Origin: CAITSH01 sp025356665
Lineage (GTDB): Bacteria; Pseudomonadota; Gammaproteobacteria; Burkholderiales; SG8-39
Assembly (NCBI GenBank): GCA_025356665.1
Contig: JANXRV010000118.1
Location: forward strand, 1-64,000
Length of the DNA stretch: 64,000 nt
Direction: 5' to 3'
The position numbers were made by a program, and so were the translations under genes. Position 1 is the stretch's first letter; the number at the start of each line of letters is the position of its first letter. Under the pieces are notes generated by a model, which worked only from the letters and a program-made list of their open reading frames with translations, was not told the origin of the DNA and searched no databases. Below, piece after piece: positions 1 through 7,454 of this stretch.

Positions 1-36
1 GCTGACGCCGCCCGTGAGGGCGGTCTTAAGTTCTGA
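1..36 (+). CDS. rplR: 50S ribosomal protein L18 (uL18), C-terminal end only
   Basis: The first 36 bases read ADAAREGGLKF and then TGA, which is the conserved C-terminus of uL18, the 5S rRNA-binding protein of the large subunit. The remainder lies to the left of the window. Only 12 bases separate this stop from the rpsE start, and rplR-rpsE-rpmD-rplO-secY is the standard spc-operon order, which supports the call despite the short visible part. Confidence 0.9.
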   Translation, partial: ADAAREGGLKF

Positions 37-48
37 CAAGGAACGACG

Positions 49-570
49 ATGGCAAGAATGCAACCCAGGATGCAAAACAACGAAGAGCGTTCAGACGGTC
101 TTCGCGAGAAAATGGTCGCGGTAAATCGCGTCACCAAGGTGGTGAAAGGCGGGCGGATCATGGGCTTCGCCGCGCTGACCGTTGTTGGTGATGGCGATGG
201 CGGCGTGGGCATGGGTAAAGGCAAGGCGCGGGAAGTCCCTGTCGCTATGCAGAAAGCCCTTGAGGAGGCCCGCAGAAAGATGTTCCGGGTGAGCCTTAAG
301 AACGGGACATTGCATCACGCGGTTATCGGCCAGCACGGTGCATCGCGGGTCTTGATGCAACCGGCCTCTGAAGGTACGGGGATCATCGCTGGTGGTCCGA
401 TGAGAGCGGTCTTTGAAGTCGTGGGCGTGACCAATGTCCTCGCGAAGATCATCGGTTCGACCAACCCTTACAACGTTGTTCGTGCGACGCTAGATGGTCT
501 GAAAAAAATGAATACGCCGTCGGAAATTGCCGCCAAACGCGGCAAGACGATCGACGAAATTCTCAACTAA
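49..570 (+). CDS. rpsE: 30S ribosomal protein S5 (uS5)
   Basis: A 173-residue protein of normal S5 length. S5 sits near the decoding region of the small subunit and affects translational accuracy. The N-terminal double-stranded-RNA-binding-like fold is visible around residues 20-85 (VNRVTKVVKGGRIMGF and the GGVGMGKGKA loop), and the C-terminal domain carries GTGIIAGGPMRAV and LAKIIGSTNPYNVV, both characteristic of the family. The start follows an AAGGA Shine-Dalgarno sequence. It lies inside the spc operon, 12 bases after rplR and 11 before rpmD, so it is co-transcribed with them. Confidence 0.98.
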   Translation: MARMQPRMQNNEERSDGLREKMVAVNRVTKVVKGGRIMGFAALTVVGDGDGGVGMGKGKAREVPVAMQKALEEARRKMFRVSLKNGTLHHAVIGQHGASRVLMQPASEGTGIIAGGPMRAVFEVVGVTNVLAKIIGSTNPYNVVRATLDGLKKMNTPSEIAAKRGKTIDEILN

Positions 571-581
571 CGAGAATCATC

Positions 582-767
582 ATGGCTGACAAAAAAGTGA
601 AAGTGACGCTGATAAAAAGCGTCATAAATTGCAAGGAATCGCATCGTGCTAGCGTACGCGGCCTCGGTCTTCGCAAGATCAACCAGACCGTAGAACTGGT
701 CGATACGCCGGAAGTGCGCGGCATGATTAATGCGGTCAATTATCTCGTCAAGGCCGTACCGGCCTGA
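582..767 (+). CDS. rpmD: 50S ribosomal protein L30 (uL30)
   Basis: A 61-residue protein, the usual size for bacterial uL30, a small protein on the surface of the large subunit. Residues LIKSVINCKESHRASVRGLG followed by LRKINQTVELVDTP are the family signature (K-S-x-I, the H-x-x-T/S-x-x-x-L-G-L segment, and the R-G-M-I-x-x-V-x-Y-L-V end). It sits between rpsE and rplO with short spacers, in the order expected for the spc operon. Confidence 0.97.
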   Translation: MADKKVKVTLIKSVINCKESHRASVRGLGLRKINQTVELVDTPEVRGMINAVNYLVKAVPA

Positions 768-790
768 GCCGGCATACAGGAATCACGACT

Positions 791-1372
791 ATGGAACTAA
801 ACACCATCAAACCGGCCGCCGGCGCCAACCGAAAACGTCGCCGCGTAGGCCGTGGTATCGGATCGGGCCTTGGCAAAACTGCTGGTCGCGGCCATAAAGG
901 TCAGAAATCGCGTTCCGGCGGTTTTCACAAAGTCGGCTTTGAGGGTGGCCAGATGCCATTGCAGCGGCGCTTGCCCAAACGCGGCTTCGTTTCGCTCACA
1001 CACAAGCTATGTGCCGGAGTGCGCTTGTCAGACCTGGAAAAAATCAAGGGTGACTCGATAGATTTGGCCGCGCTCAAGTCGGCCGGGATCGTTGCTTCCG
1101 GTGCCTTGCGCGCCAAAGTGTTTCTCTCGGGGAGTCTCACTCGCAAACTTTCGCTCACTGGAATTGCGGCTACTAAGGGCGCCCAGGCCGCTATTGAGGC
1201 GGCAGGCGGCAGCATTGTCCTGCCTGAGGTGAAGGTTGTGGAAGGTAAAAAACTGGCTCGTCAGAAAGCCAAAGCGGAAAAACGTATTGCTGACGCCGCG
1301 AAGCCAGTCGTCGCGGCTGTTAAGCCTGCGGCCAAACCGAAAGCCGAAAAGAAGCCGAAAAAGGGCGAATAA
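791..1372 (+). CDS. rplO: 50S ribosomal protein L15 (uL15) with long basic tail
   Basis: uL15 is a late-assembling large-subunit protein. The N-terminus has the expected glycine- and arginine-rich segment (KRRRVGRGIGSGLGKTAGRG) and the following HKGQKSRSGG and GFEGGQMPLQRRLPKRGF motifs. The protein is 193 residues, against about 144 in E. coli. The extra length is a low-complexity Ala/Lys/Pro tail from about residue 148 onward (AKAEKRIADAAKPVVAAVKP and so on). The tail ends 18 bases before secY and keeps the same frame, so it looks genuine rather than a read-through error. Confidence 0.96.
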   Translation: MELNTIKPAAGANRKRRRVGRGIGSGLGKTAGRGHKGQKSRSGGFHKVGFEGGQMPLQRRLPKRGFVSLTHKLCAGVRLSDLEKIKGDSIDLAALKSAGIVASGALRAKVFLSGSLTRKLSLTGIAATKGAQAAIEAAGGSIVLPEVKVVEGKKLARQKAKAEKRIADAAKPVVAAVKPAAKPKAEKKPKKGE

Positions 1373-1390
1373 GCTCGTTCGCGGACACTC

Positions 1391-2716
1391 ATGGCTACCT
1401 CATCTCCTCCAATTGGCAAATCCGGCAAATACGGCGATCTGAAAAAACGATTGCTGTTTTTGTTGGGCGCGCTGGTTGTTTTCCGCATCGGGGCGCATAT
1501 TCCCGTGCCGGGGATTGACCCGATTGCGCTCGCGGATTTGTTTAAATCGCAGCAGGGCGGGATCCTTGGGATGTTCAACATGTTTTCCGGCGGCGCCTTG
1601 TCGCGGTTTACAATTTTTGCGCTGGGCATCATGCCCTATATTTCCGCGTCGATCATCATGCAACTGATGTCGGCGGTTTCGCCGCAGCTCGAACAGTTGA
1701 AGAAGGAAGGGCAATCGGGTCAACGCAAGATCACGCAGTACACGCGTTATGGAACGGTGCTTCTTGCGCTGTTCCAGGCGACGGGAATCTCGATCGCGTT
1801 GGAATCCCAGCCTGGCTTGGTTATGGACCCAGGGCTTATGTTCCGCTTCACCACCGTAGCCACACTCGTTACCGGCACAATGTTCCTGATGTGGTTGGGC
1901 GAGCAGATTACAGAGCGCGGGCTAGGAAACGGTATTTCGATCATCATCTTCGCAGGAATTGCCGCAGGTTTGCCTAACGCCATTGCCGGGATGCTTGAGC
2001 TCGTGCGGACCGGGGCGATGAGTCCCTTCGTCGCTCTGCTCATCGCGGTGGCGGTTGCCTTGGTTACGTGGGCGGTTTGTTTTGTCGAGCGAGGCCAGCG
2101 GAAAATCCTAGTCAACTACGCGAAGCGACAGGTCGGGAACAAGGTGTACGGTGGGCAGTCTTCGCACCTCCCCTTCAAGCTGAATATGGCGGGCGTAATT
2201 CCCCCTATTTTCGCATCGTCAATAATCCTGTTTCCCGCCACTATTGCTGGTTGGTTTGGGGCCCACGAGGGCATGACTTGGCTCAAGGACATCGCAGCAA
2301 CGCTTTCGCCAGGGCAACCGATCTACGTGTTGCTCTACGCGTCGGCGATCGTGTTCTTTTGTTTCTTCTACACGGCCTTGCAATACAATCCAAAGGAAAC
2401 GGCCGACAATCTTAAAAAGTCGGGTGCGTTTGTTCCGGGGATTCGGCCCGGTGATCAGACATCCCGTTATCTCGAGCGGATTTTGATGCGTTTGACACTC
2501 GCCGGCGCCATATACGTGACGCTGGTGTGTCTGTTGCCCGAGTTCCTTATTCTGAAATGGAACGTGCCGTTTTACTTCGGCGGAACCTCGTTGCTGATTA
2601 TTGTTGTCGTGACGATGGATTTCATGTCTCAGGTTCAGGCTTACATTATGTCGCACCAGTACGAAAGCCTGCTCAAAAAAGCCAATTTCAAGGGGGCAGG
2701 GTTCTCTTCCCGGTAA
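1391..2716 (+). CDS. secY: Protein translocase subunit SecY
   Basis: A 441-residue integral membrane protein with about ten hydrophobic segments, the pore-forming subunit of the SecYEG channel that exports and inserts proteins at the inner membrane. Recognisable motifs include the N-terminal amphipathic part with KSGKYGDLKKRLLFLLGAL, the plug/TM2 region (GGILGMFNMFSGGALSRFTI), GIMPYISASIIMQL, and the cytoplasmic QRKILVNYAKRQVG loop. The C-terminus ends with a short basic cytoplasmic tail. It is the standard distal gene of the spc operon and is followed after 19 bases by infA. Confidence 0.98.
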   Translation: MATSSPPIGKSGKYGDLKKRLLFLLGALVVFRIGAHIPVPGIDPIALADLFKSQQGGILGMFNMFSGGALSRFTIFALGIMPYISASIIMQLMSAVSPQLEQLKKEGQSGQRKITQYTRYGTVLLALFQATGISIALESQPGLVMDPGLMFRFTTVATLVTGTMFLMWLGEQITERGLGNGISIIIFAGIAAGLPNAIAGMLELVRTGAMSPFVALLIAVAVALVTWAVCFVERGQRKILVNYAKRQVGNKVYGGQSSHLPFKLNMAGVIPPIFASSIILFPATIAGWFGAHEGMTWLKDIAATLSPGQPIYVLLYASAIVFFCFFYTALQYNPKETADNLKKSGAFVPGIRPGDQTSRYLERILMRLTLAGAIYVTLVCLLPEFLILKWNVPFYFGGTSLLIIVVVTMDFMSQVQAYIMSHQYESLLKKANFKGAGFSSR

Positions 2717-2735
2717 CGGGAGAGACAAGGAGCGC

Positions 2736-2954
2736 ATGTCGAAGGAAGACGTAATCCAAATGCAGGGGGAGATCGCTGAAACACTCCCGAACGCGACCTT
2801 CCGCGTGAAGTTAGAGAACGGGCATATCGTGTTGGGACACATCTCGGGAAAAATGCGCATGCACTATATTCGCATTCTGCCGGGTGACAAGGTGACGGTG
2901 GAACTTACGCCGTATGACTTATCGAGGGCGCGGATCGTTTTCCGCGCCAAGTAA
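2736..2954 (+). CDS. infA: Translation initiation factor IF-1
   Basis: A 72-residue single OB-fold protein, exactly the usual IF-1 size. IF-1 occupies the ribosomal A site during initiation. The sequence shows the typical pattern GEIAETLPNATFRVKLENGH, then GHISGKMRMHYIRILPGDKV and the ending SRARIVFRAK. In many betaproteobacteria an infA copy lies between secY and rpmJ, as here. The start is preceded by an AAGGAG-type ribosome-binding site. Confidence 0.97.
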   Translation: MSKEDVIQMQGEIAETLPNATFRVKLENGHIVLGHISGKMRMHYIRILPGDKVTVELTPYDLSRARIVFRAK

Positions 2955-2966
2955 AAGGGGAAGACC

Positions 2967-3080
2967 ATGAAAGTATTGGCTTCGGTAAAGAAAATCTGCC
3001 GTAACTGCAAAGTTATTCGTCGTAATCGTGTGGTTCGCGTGATCTGCAAAGATCCCCGCCATAAGCAGCGTCAGGGTTAA
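2967..3080 (+). CDS. rpmJ: 50S ribosomal protein L36 (bL36)
   Basis: A 37-residue protein starting MKVLASVKKICRNCKVIRRN and ending DPRHKQRQG. It contains the zinc-binding set C-x2-C (residues 11 and 14) plus the later C and H expected for the zinc-dependent form of bL36. It starts 12 bases after infA, following an AGGGGAAG ribosome-binding site. About 110 bases separate it from rpsM, and that spacer holds a possible promoter. Confidence 0.96.
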   Translation: MKVLASVKKICRNCKVIRRNRVVRVICKDPRHKQRQG

Positions 3081-3140
3081 GTTTTTCGGCGTCTCTCCCG
3101 GTTTGGGTGAGCGCAGATGGTTAAAAGTCGATTTTTAAGC

Positions 3141-3146
3141 TATAAT
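3141..3146 (+). promoter_or_regulatory. Possible promoter -10 element upstream of rpsM
   Basis: A perfect TATAAT lies in the 110-base rpmJ-rpsM gap, 45 bases before the rpsM start, in an AT-rich patch. No good -35 hexamer is found at 16-18 bases. The position fits an internal promoter for the alpha operon (rpsM-rpsK-rpsD-rpoA-rplQ). Confidence 0.4.
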
Positions 3147-3190
3147 TTCCAGTTTCGCGTTTCCAGCGTGCAGTTAATTAAGGTGACAGT

Positions 3191-3568
3191 ATGGCCCGTA
3201 TCGCAGGCGTAAACATCCCGAACCACCAGCATGCCGTTATTGCCCTTCAGGCGATTTTCGGCATCGGCAGCGCGCGCTCCAAGGCGATTTGCGTGTCCGC
3301 CAATATCAAGTCGGCTACCAAGGTCAAGGACTTGTCCGAACCACAGCTGGAACGTCTGCGCGAGGAAGTCGCCCGTTTCACTGTTGAGGGCGACCTCCGG
3401 CGCGAAGTGTCCATGAACATTAAGCGTCTTATGGACCTTGGCTGCTATCGTGGTGTCCGTCATCGCAAGGGACTTCCCCTTCGTGGTCAGCGTACACGAA
3501 CCAACGCTCGTACCCGTAAGGGGCCGCGCAAGGCGGCGATTGCAGGCAAGGTTCAGGCCGGCAAGTAG
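3191..3568 (+). CDS. rpsM: 30S ribosomal protein S13 (uS13)
   Basis: A 125-residue protein of the small-subunit head, where it contacts tRNA and the inter-subunit bridge. It begins MARIAGVNIPNHQHAVIAL and shows the helix-two-turn-helix region (AIFGIGSARSKAIC), the conserved GCYRGVRHRKGLPLRGQRT segment and the basic tail TNARTRKGPRK that reaches the P-site tRNA. It is the first gene after a plausible promoter and the first of the five-gene alpha operon. Confidence 0.98.
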   Translation: MARIAGVNIPNHQHAVIALQAIFGIGSARSKAICVSANIKSATKVKDLSEPQLERLREEVARFTVEGDLRREVSMNIKRLMDLGCYRGVRHRKGLPLRGQRTRTNARTRKGPRKAAIAGKVQAGK

Positions 3569-3615
3569 CCGTCAGCAGATTCGCGCACATATCGATTTAT
3601 TGAGGATAAGCACAA

Positions 3616-4023
3616 ATGGCTAAGCCCCCAGCCCAGCAGCCGGCGAATACCCGGGTTAGGAAAAAAGTTAAGAAGAACGTCGCGGAAGGTATCGCGCACG
3701 TGCACGCATCGTTCAACAACACGATTATCACCATCACAGACCGTCAGGGTAATGCCCTGTCCTGGGCTACCTCGGGAGCTGCTGGCTTCAAGGGCTCGCG
3801 CAAGTCGACGCCGTTTGCCGCTCAGGTCGCCGCTGAAAGCGCCGGTAAGGCTGCGCAGGAGTGCGGTGTTAAGAATCTTGAAGTTCGCATTAAGGGGCCC
3901 GGGCCTGGTCGTGAGTCGGCTGTGCGCGCACTCAACGCCCTTGGCTTGAAGATCACCAGCATTTCCGACGTTACGCCGGTGCCGCACAATGGCTGCCGTG
4001 CGCCCAAGCGTCGCCGCATCTAA
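3616..4023 (+). CDS. rpsK: 30S ribosomal protein S11 (uS11)
   Basis: A 135-residue protein that helps form the mRNA exit site on the small-subunit platform. Family motifs are clear: VAEGIAHVHASFNNTIITIT, LSWATSGAAGFKGSRKSTPFAA and the C-terminal ISDVTPVPHNGCRAPKRRRI. The N-terminus is lysine- and proline-rich and slightly longer than in E. coli (129 residues). It lies between rpsM and rpsD as expected. Confidence 0.98.
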   Translation: MAKPPAQQPANTRVRKKVKKNVAEGIAHVHASFNNTIITITDRQGNALSWATSGAAGFKGSRKSTPFAAQVAAESAGKAAQECGVKNLEVRIKGPGPGRESAVRALNALGLKITSISDVTPVPHNGCRAPKRRRI

Positions 4024-4041
4024 CGACTTAACGAGAATCCT

Positions 4042-4671
4042 ATGGCACGCAACCTAGATCCCAAATGCCGGCAGTGTCGCCGGGAGGGCGAAAAGCTCTT
4101 CCTCAAAGGCGAAAAATGTTTCACTGACAAATGCGCCATCGAGCGTCGTCCCTATGCTCCAGGCCAGCATGGCCAGAAGAGCGGTCAACGTTTGTCGGAC
4201 TTTGGTAAGCAGCTCCGTGAAAAACAGAAGGTTCGTCGTATTTACGGCGTGCTCGAAGGCCAGTTCCGCCGGGTTTATGCCGAAGCATCCAGGCGCAAGG
4301 GTGTTACCGGTGAGTCGCTGCTGCAGATTCTTGAGTCGCGCCTCGACACCGTTGCCTACCGCATGGGTTTCGGTTCCTCACGGACGGAGGCCCGGCAAGT
4401 GGTTCGGCATAACGGTATCTTGGTCAACGGTAAGCGCGTAAACATCCCCTCTTATCAGGTCAAGCCCGGTGATGTGGTTGAAGTGGCTGAAAAATCCAAG
4501 GCGCAGTTGCGCATCAAGGCAGCCGCAGAGGCCGCTGAGTCACGCGGCGTTCCCGAGTGGATGGAGGTTGATTCAAAAGGGCTTAAGGGAACGTTCAAGG
4601 CGCTTCCGCAGCGCTCAGAACTGCCTGCCACGATTAACGAGGCTCTTGTAGTCGAGCTGTATTCGAAGTAA
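4042..4671 (+). CDS. rpsD: 30S ribosomal protein S4 (uS4)
   Basis: A 209-residue primary 16S rRNA-binding protein. The N-terminal zinc-type cysteines are visible (C at about residues 9, 12, 26 and 31 in KCRQCRREGEKLF and CFTDKC), followed by the S4 RNA-binding domain around residues 98-160 (LESRLDTVAYRMGFGSSRTE, then RQVVRHNGILVNGKRVNIPS). In E. coli S4 represses its own operon by binding the rpsM leader; that regulation is only inferred here. Confidence 0.98.
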   Translation: MARNLDPKCRQCRREGEKLFLKGEKCFTDKCAIERRPYAPGQHGQKSGQRLSDFGKQLREKQKVRRIYGVLEGQFRRVYAEASRRKGVTGESLLQILESRLDTVAYRMGFGSSRTEARQVVRHNGILVNGKRVNIPSYQVKPGDVVEVAEKSKAQLRIKAAAEAAESRGVPEWMEVDSKGLKGTFKALPQRSELPATINEALVVELYSK

Positions 4672-4695
4672 CGCATTACTGCACAAGGATTTCTC

Positions 4696-5679
4696 ATGCA
4701 AACCAGCGGATTTCTGAAACCGCGTATCATCGACGTGCAGAGCATCTCTACATCCCATGCGAAAGTGGTGATGGAGCCTTTCGAGCGCGGATACGGACAC
4801 ACACTTGGCAACGCTCTGCGCCGGGTATTGCTTTCCTCCATGCCGGGTTTTGCCCCTACGGAGGTGCAGATTTCGGGCGTATTGCACGAGTACTCGACCA
4901 TAGAGGGAGTACAGGAGGATGTGGTTGACATCCTATTGAACCTCAAGGGCGTCGTGCTGAAGCTGCACAACCGTTCTGAGGCGCTGCTTACCCTGAAGAA
5001 AAAGGGTGAGGGTCCTGTGACTGCGGGGGATATTGAAGCGTCCCATGATGTCGAGATCATAAACCCAGAGCACGTGATCGCGCACCTATCGCCTGGTGGC
5101 CATCTTGAGATGGAGATCAAGATTGAAAAAGGTCACGGCTACAACCCGGGTAATCAGCGCGAAGTATCGGAAGAGTCCAAAGGTGTCGGCAGGATCATTC
5201 TTGACGCTTCGTTTTCGCCTGTAAAGCGCGTTTCCTATGCCGTTGAGTCGGCCCGCGTTGAGCAGCGCACCGACCTCGACAAGCTTATTCTCGACATCGA
5301 AACGAACGGCGCTATTGAGCCTGAAGAAGCGGTTCGTTACGCGGCGTCGATTCTGGTAGATCAGCTCTCGGTGTTCGCGTCGCTCGAAGGGACGCCTGCT
5401 GCGGTTGAAGCGCCGCCCAAGATCACGGTAGATCCGATTTTACTTCGTCCGGTGGATGACCTCGAGCTGACAGTGCGTTCGGCGAACTGTCTCAAGGCCG
5501 AGAATATTTATTACATCGGCGATCTTATCCAACGTACCGAAACTGAATTGCTCAAGACCCCCAACCTCGGTCGCAAGTCACTAAACGAGATCAAGGAAGT
5601 TTTGGCTTCACGAGGGCTCACCCTCGGCATGAAGCTGGAAAATTGGCCGCCGGCCGGTCTGGAAGCCGTACGCAACTAA
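4696..5679 (+). CDS. rpoA: DNA-directed RNA polymerase subunit alpha
   Basis: A 327-residue alpha subunit, normal length. The N-terminal dimerisation domain contains FERGYGHTLGNALRRVLLSS, the contact surface for beta and beta-prime. A linker around residues 230-245 (LEGTPAAVEAPPK) leads to the C-terminal domain with ELTVRSANCLKAENIYYIGD and TPNLGRKSLNEIKEVLASRG, the DNA UP-element and activator-binding surface. It is the penultimate gene of the alpha operon. Confidence 0.98.
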   Translation: MQTSGFLKPRIIDVQSISTSHAKVVMEPFERGYGHTLGNALRRVLLSSMPGFAPTEVQISGVLHEYSTIEGVQEDVVDILLNLKGVVLKLHNRSEALLTLKKKGEGPVTAGDIEASHDVEIINPEHVIAHLSPGGHLEMEIKIEKGHGYNPGNQREVSEESKGVGRIILDASFSPVKRVSYAVESARVEQRTDLDKLILDIETNGAIEPEEAVRYAASILVDQLSVFASLEGTPAAVEAPPKITVDPILLRPVDDLELTVRSANCLKAENIYYIGDLIQRTETELLKTPNLGRKSLNEIKEVLASRGLTLGMKLENWPPAGLEAVRN

Positions 5680-5719
5680 GACGGACGGCGTAAGCCGTCT
5701 GTAACAAGGAATCACGATC

Positions 5720-6118
5720 ATGCGCCACCGTTTGGGACTGAGAAAACTTAATCGCACTTCAAGCCACAGGCTTGCAATGCTTCGCAATATGACAAATTCC
5801 TTGCTCAAGCATGAGGTCATCAAGACCACGTTGCCCAAGGCCAAAGAGTTGCGTCGCGTTGTCGAGCCCATGATCACTCTTGGTAAGAAGCCTTCATTGT
5901 CAAACCGCCGTTTGGCGTTCGACCGGCTCCGTGATCGTGAAATGGTGACGAAACTGTTCAACGAACTTGGGCCGCGTTACGCTAAGCGTCCCGGTGGTTA
6001 CCTGCGGATTCTTAAGTTTGGTTTCCGCCAGGGCGATAACGCGCCCATGGCCTTGGTCGAACTCATGGACCGGCCCGATGTCGTTGAGGAGGCTGCATCG
6101 GAGCCGGTTAAGGCCTAA
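5720..6118 (+). CDS. rplQ: 50S ribosomal protein L17 (bL17)
   Basis: A 132-residue protein located near the peptide exit tunnel. The N-terminus MRHRLGLRKLNRTSSHRLAM and the following NMTNSLLKHEVIKTTLPKAK segment are diagnostic, as is the GGYLRILKFGFRQGDNAPMA stretch. The last dozen residues (acidic and alanine-rich) are variable in the family. It closes the operon: the next signal is a strong hairpin plus T-run 18 bases after the stop. Confidence 0.98.
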   Translation: MRHRLGLRKLNRTSSHRLAMLRNMTNSLLKHEVIKTTLPKAKELRRVVEPMITLGKKPSLSNRRLAFDRLRDREMVTKLFNELGPRYAKRPGGYLRILKFGFRQGDNAPMALVELMDRPDVVEEAASEPVKA

Positions 6119-6136
6119 AGGCGTTTCCTGCTTAAT

Positions 6137-6166
6137 AAAAAGCTGGCTTGATGCCGGCTTTTTTTT
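6137..6166 (+). terminator. Rho-independent terminator of the alpha operon
   Basis: AGCTGGC, a 5-base loop TTGAT and GCCGGCT form a 7-bp stem (one G-T pair) preceded by AAAA and followed directly by eight T residues. It lies immediately downstream of rplQ on the same strand. Confidence 0.9.
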
Positions 6167-6268
6167 CGCGCTCACTTTGAGGTAATTTGAAGTTGCCGCG
6201 TCCAATTTGCATTCAGTGACAGGACGTCCGCTATCTGCCTTTAGTCACTATGTGGGTCGATAGCGTGC

Positions 6269-6415
6269 TTAGGCGGTGTACTCATCGAGCGCGAGGACAA
6301 ACAGTGCCGGACGCTCCGCGCTTAGCACCAAACCTTTCCACAATTGCTCACGCGTCAAAGCCTCAATGAGCGGGTTGCTTGGATCGTCGATTTGTATCAG
6401 GTGACTGAATTTCAT
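6269..6415 (-). pseudogene. Truncated DUF1857 (SRPBCC/AtaL-like) remnant
   Basis: Reading on the minus strand from the ATG at 6415 gives MKFSHLIQIDDPSNPLIEAL and then TREQLWKGLVLSAERPALFV before a stop after 48 residues. This matches the conserved N-terminus of DUF1857 proteins (SRPBCC fold, about 150 residues). The rest of the fold is absent: the frame stops at 6269 and no continuation is recognisable in the other frames down to the rplQ terminator. It follows the kinase and EamA genes on the same strand, so it may once have been the third gene of that unit. Nothing else is seen in 6416-6590. Confidence 0.6.
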
Positions 6416-6590
6416 GTCTGGGAAAAAGTCCTTGTGTTTGTCGGGATGGCAATCGGGTCCTGAGCTGCAAAAGCGGTACGGCAAATTTGAGCGGGAGCTT
6501 ATGAGCGAAAGAGGCGCCCTTCGGGATCTGCCTCGCCAACGTAGTGCCTACCAAAGGTGGGCATAGGAACTGCTCTTGGTTGCATTGGAT

Positions 6591-7454
6591 TTATCCCATT
6601 AGCAGCAGGGCCACACCGCTAACCGAGAGACAGGCGCCGCAAAGTATTTGTCTGGTGATTGGCTCCTGACGAAGCAGGAGCGTGCCAAAGGCAAGTGCGA
6701 ACAATGGAAAGGTGGCTGCGATGCTTGATACCACCGCGACGCTGCCACTCGATAAGCCCAGATACATCGCGAGCATAGCAGCGCCGTTGCACAGCCCTAC
6801 CGCCATAAACCAAGGCACCGTCGCGCGAGGCACGTCAACCGCCCGTCGTCCGCGAAAAAAGTCGATCAAAGTGATTAGGATCGCCGACGCGGTGTAGGCA
6901 ATTAGCACGGCGGCGAAAGGATTATTCCAAATGCCAAAGCCGCCCTTGGTGAAATTTTGCGCGATCGCGCGCACGGCCGCCGCGCCAAGGGGGAAGGCAA
7001 GCGCCAGCAAGGGCCAGTGCCGCGGTGCGCTCCGCCCGCCCGTGCTAAGCAGCGCGCCGCCTGCGACTACGACCAAGGTACCCATCACGACCGAGGTGGT
7101 GAGGTGCTCGCCCAGAAACACAATCGCCCCGGCACTCGCAAAGACCGGAGTCGTGCCTGAAAGGGCGCCGGCTGTACCCGGCCCCATACGCCGATTCGCT
7201 TCGAAGCCGAGCAAGGTCGCCGCGACTGGGAAAAACAGGCCGGTAAGCGCGAATATCAGCGCGGCGTGGCTGTTCCAAGCTGAAAGCTCAAGCAAGAACG
7301 GCGCGAGCAGCCAAAGGATGATGCAGGTGGTGGGCAGGCTGATGCTTGCGCCGGCGAGCGGATCGACCCGGGCGAGGCCGCGTTTGCTGAGAACCAGACC
7401 GGCACCAAAACACATGGAGGCTAGGAGGGCCCAGAGGACGAACGCCGGCATCAC
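6591..7454 (-). CDS. EamA/DMT-superfamily transporter
   Basis: A 287-residue protein made of two repeated EamA halves with about ten hydrophobic helices. The N-terminal half runs from FVLWALLASMCFGAGLVLSK, and the first repeat ends around GGALLSTGGRS near residue 140. Members of the family export small metabolites or amino acids across the inner membrane; the substrate cannot be read from sequence. It overlaps the 3' end of the upstream glycerate-kinase gene by 4 bases (ATGA), a sign of translational coupling, so its cargo may be a related hydroxy acid (inference). Confidence 0.85.
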   Translation of the reverse strand: MMPAFVLWALLASMCFGAGLVLSKRGLARVDPLAGASISLPTTCIILWLLAPFLLELSAWNSHAALIFALTGLFFPVAATLLGFEANRRMGPGTAGALSGTTPVFASAGAIVFLGEHLTTSVVMGTLVVVAGGALLSTGGRSAPRHWPLLALAFPLGAAAVRAIAQNFTKGGFGIWNNPFAAVLIAYTASAILITLIDFFRGRRAVDVPRATVPWFMAVGLCNGAAMLAMYLGLSSGSVAVVSSIAATFPLFALAFGTLLLRQEPITRQILCGACLSVSGVALLLMG

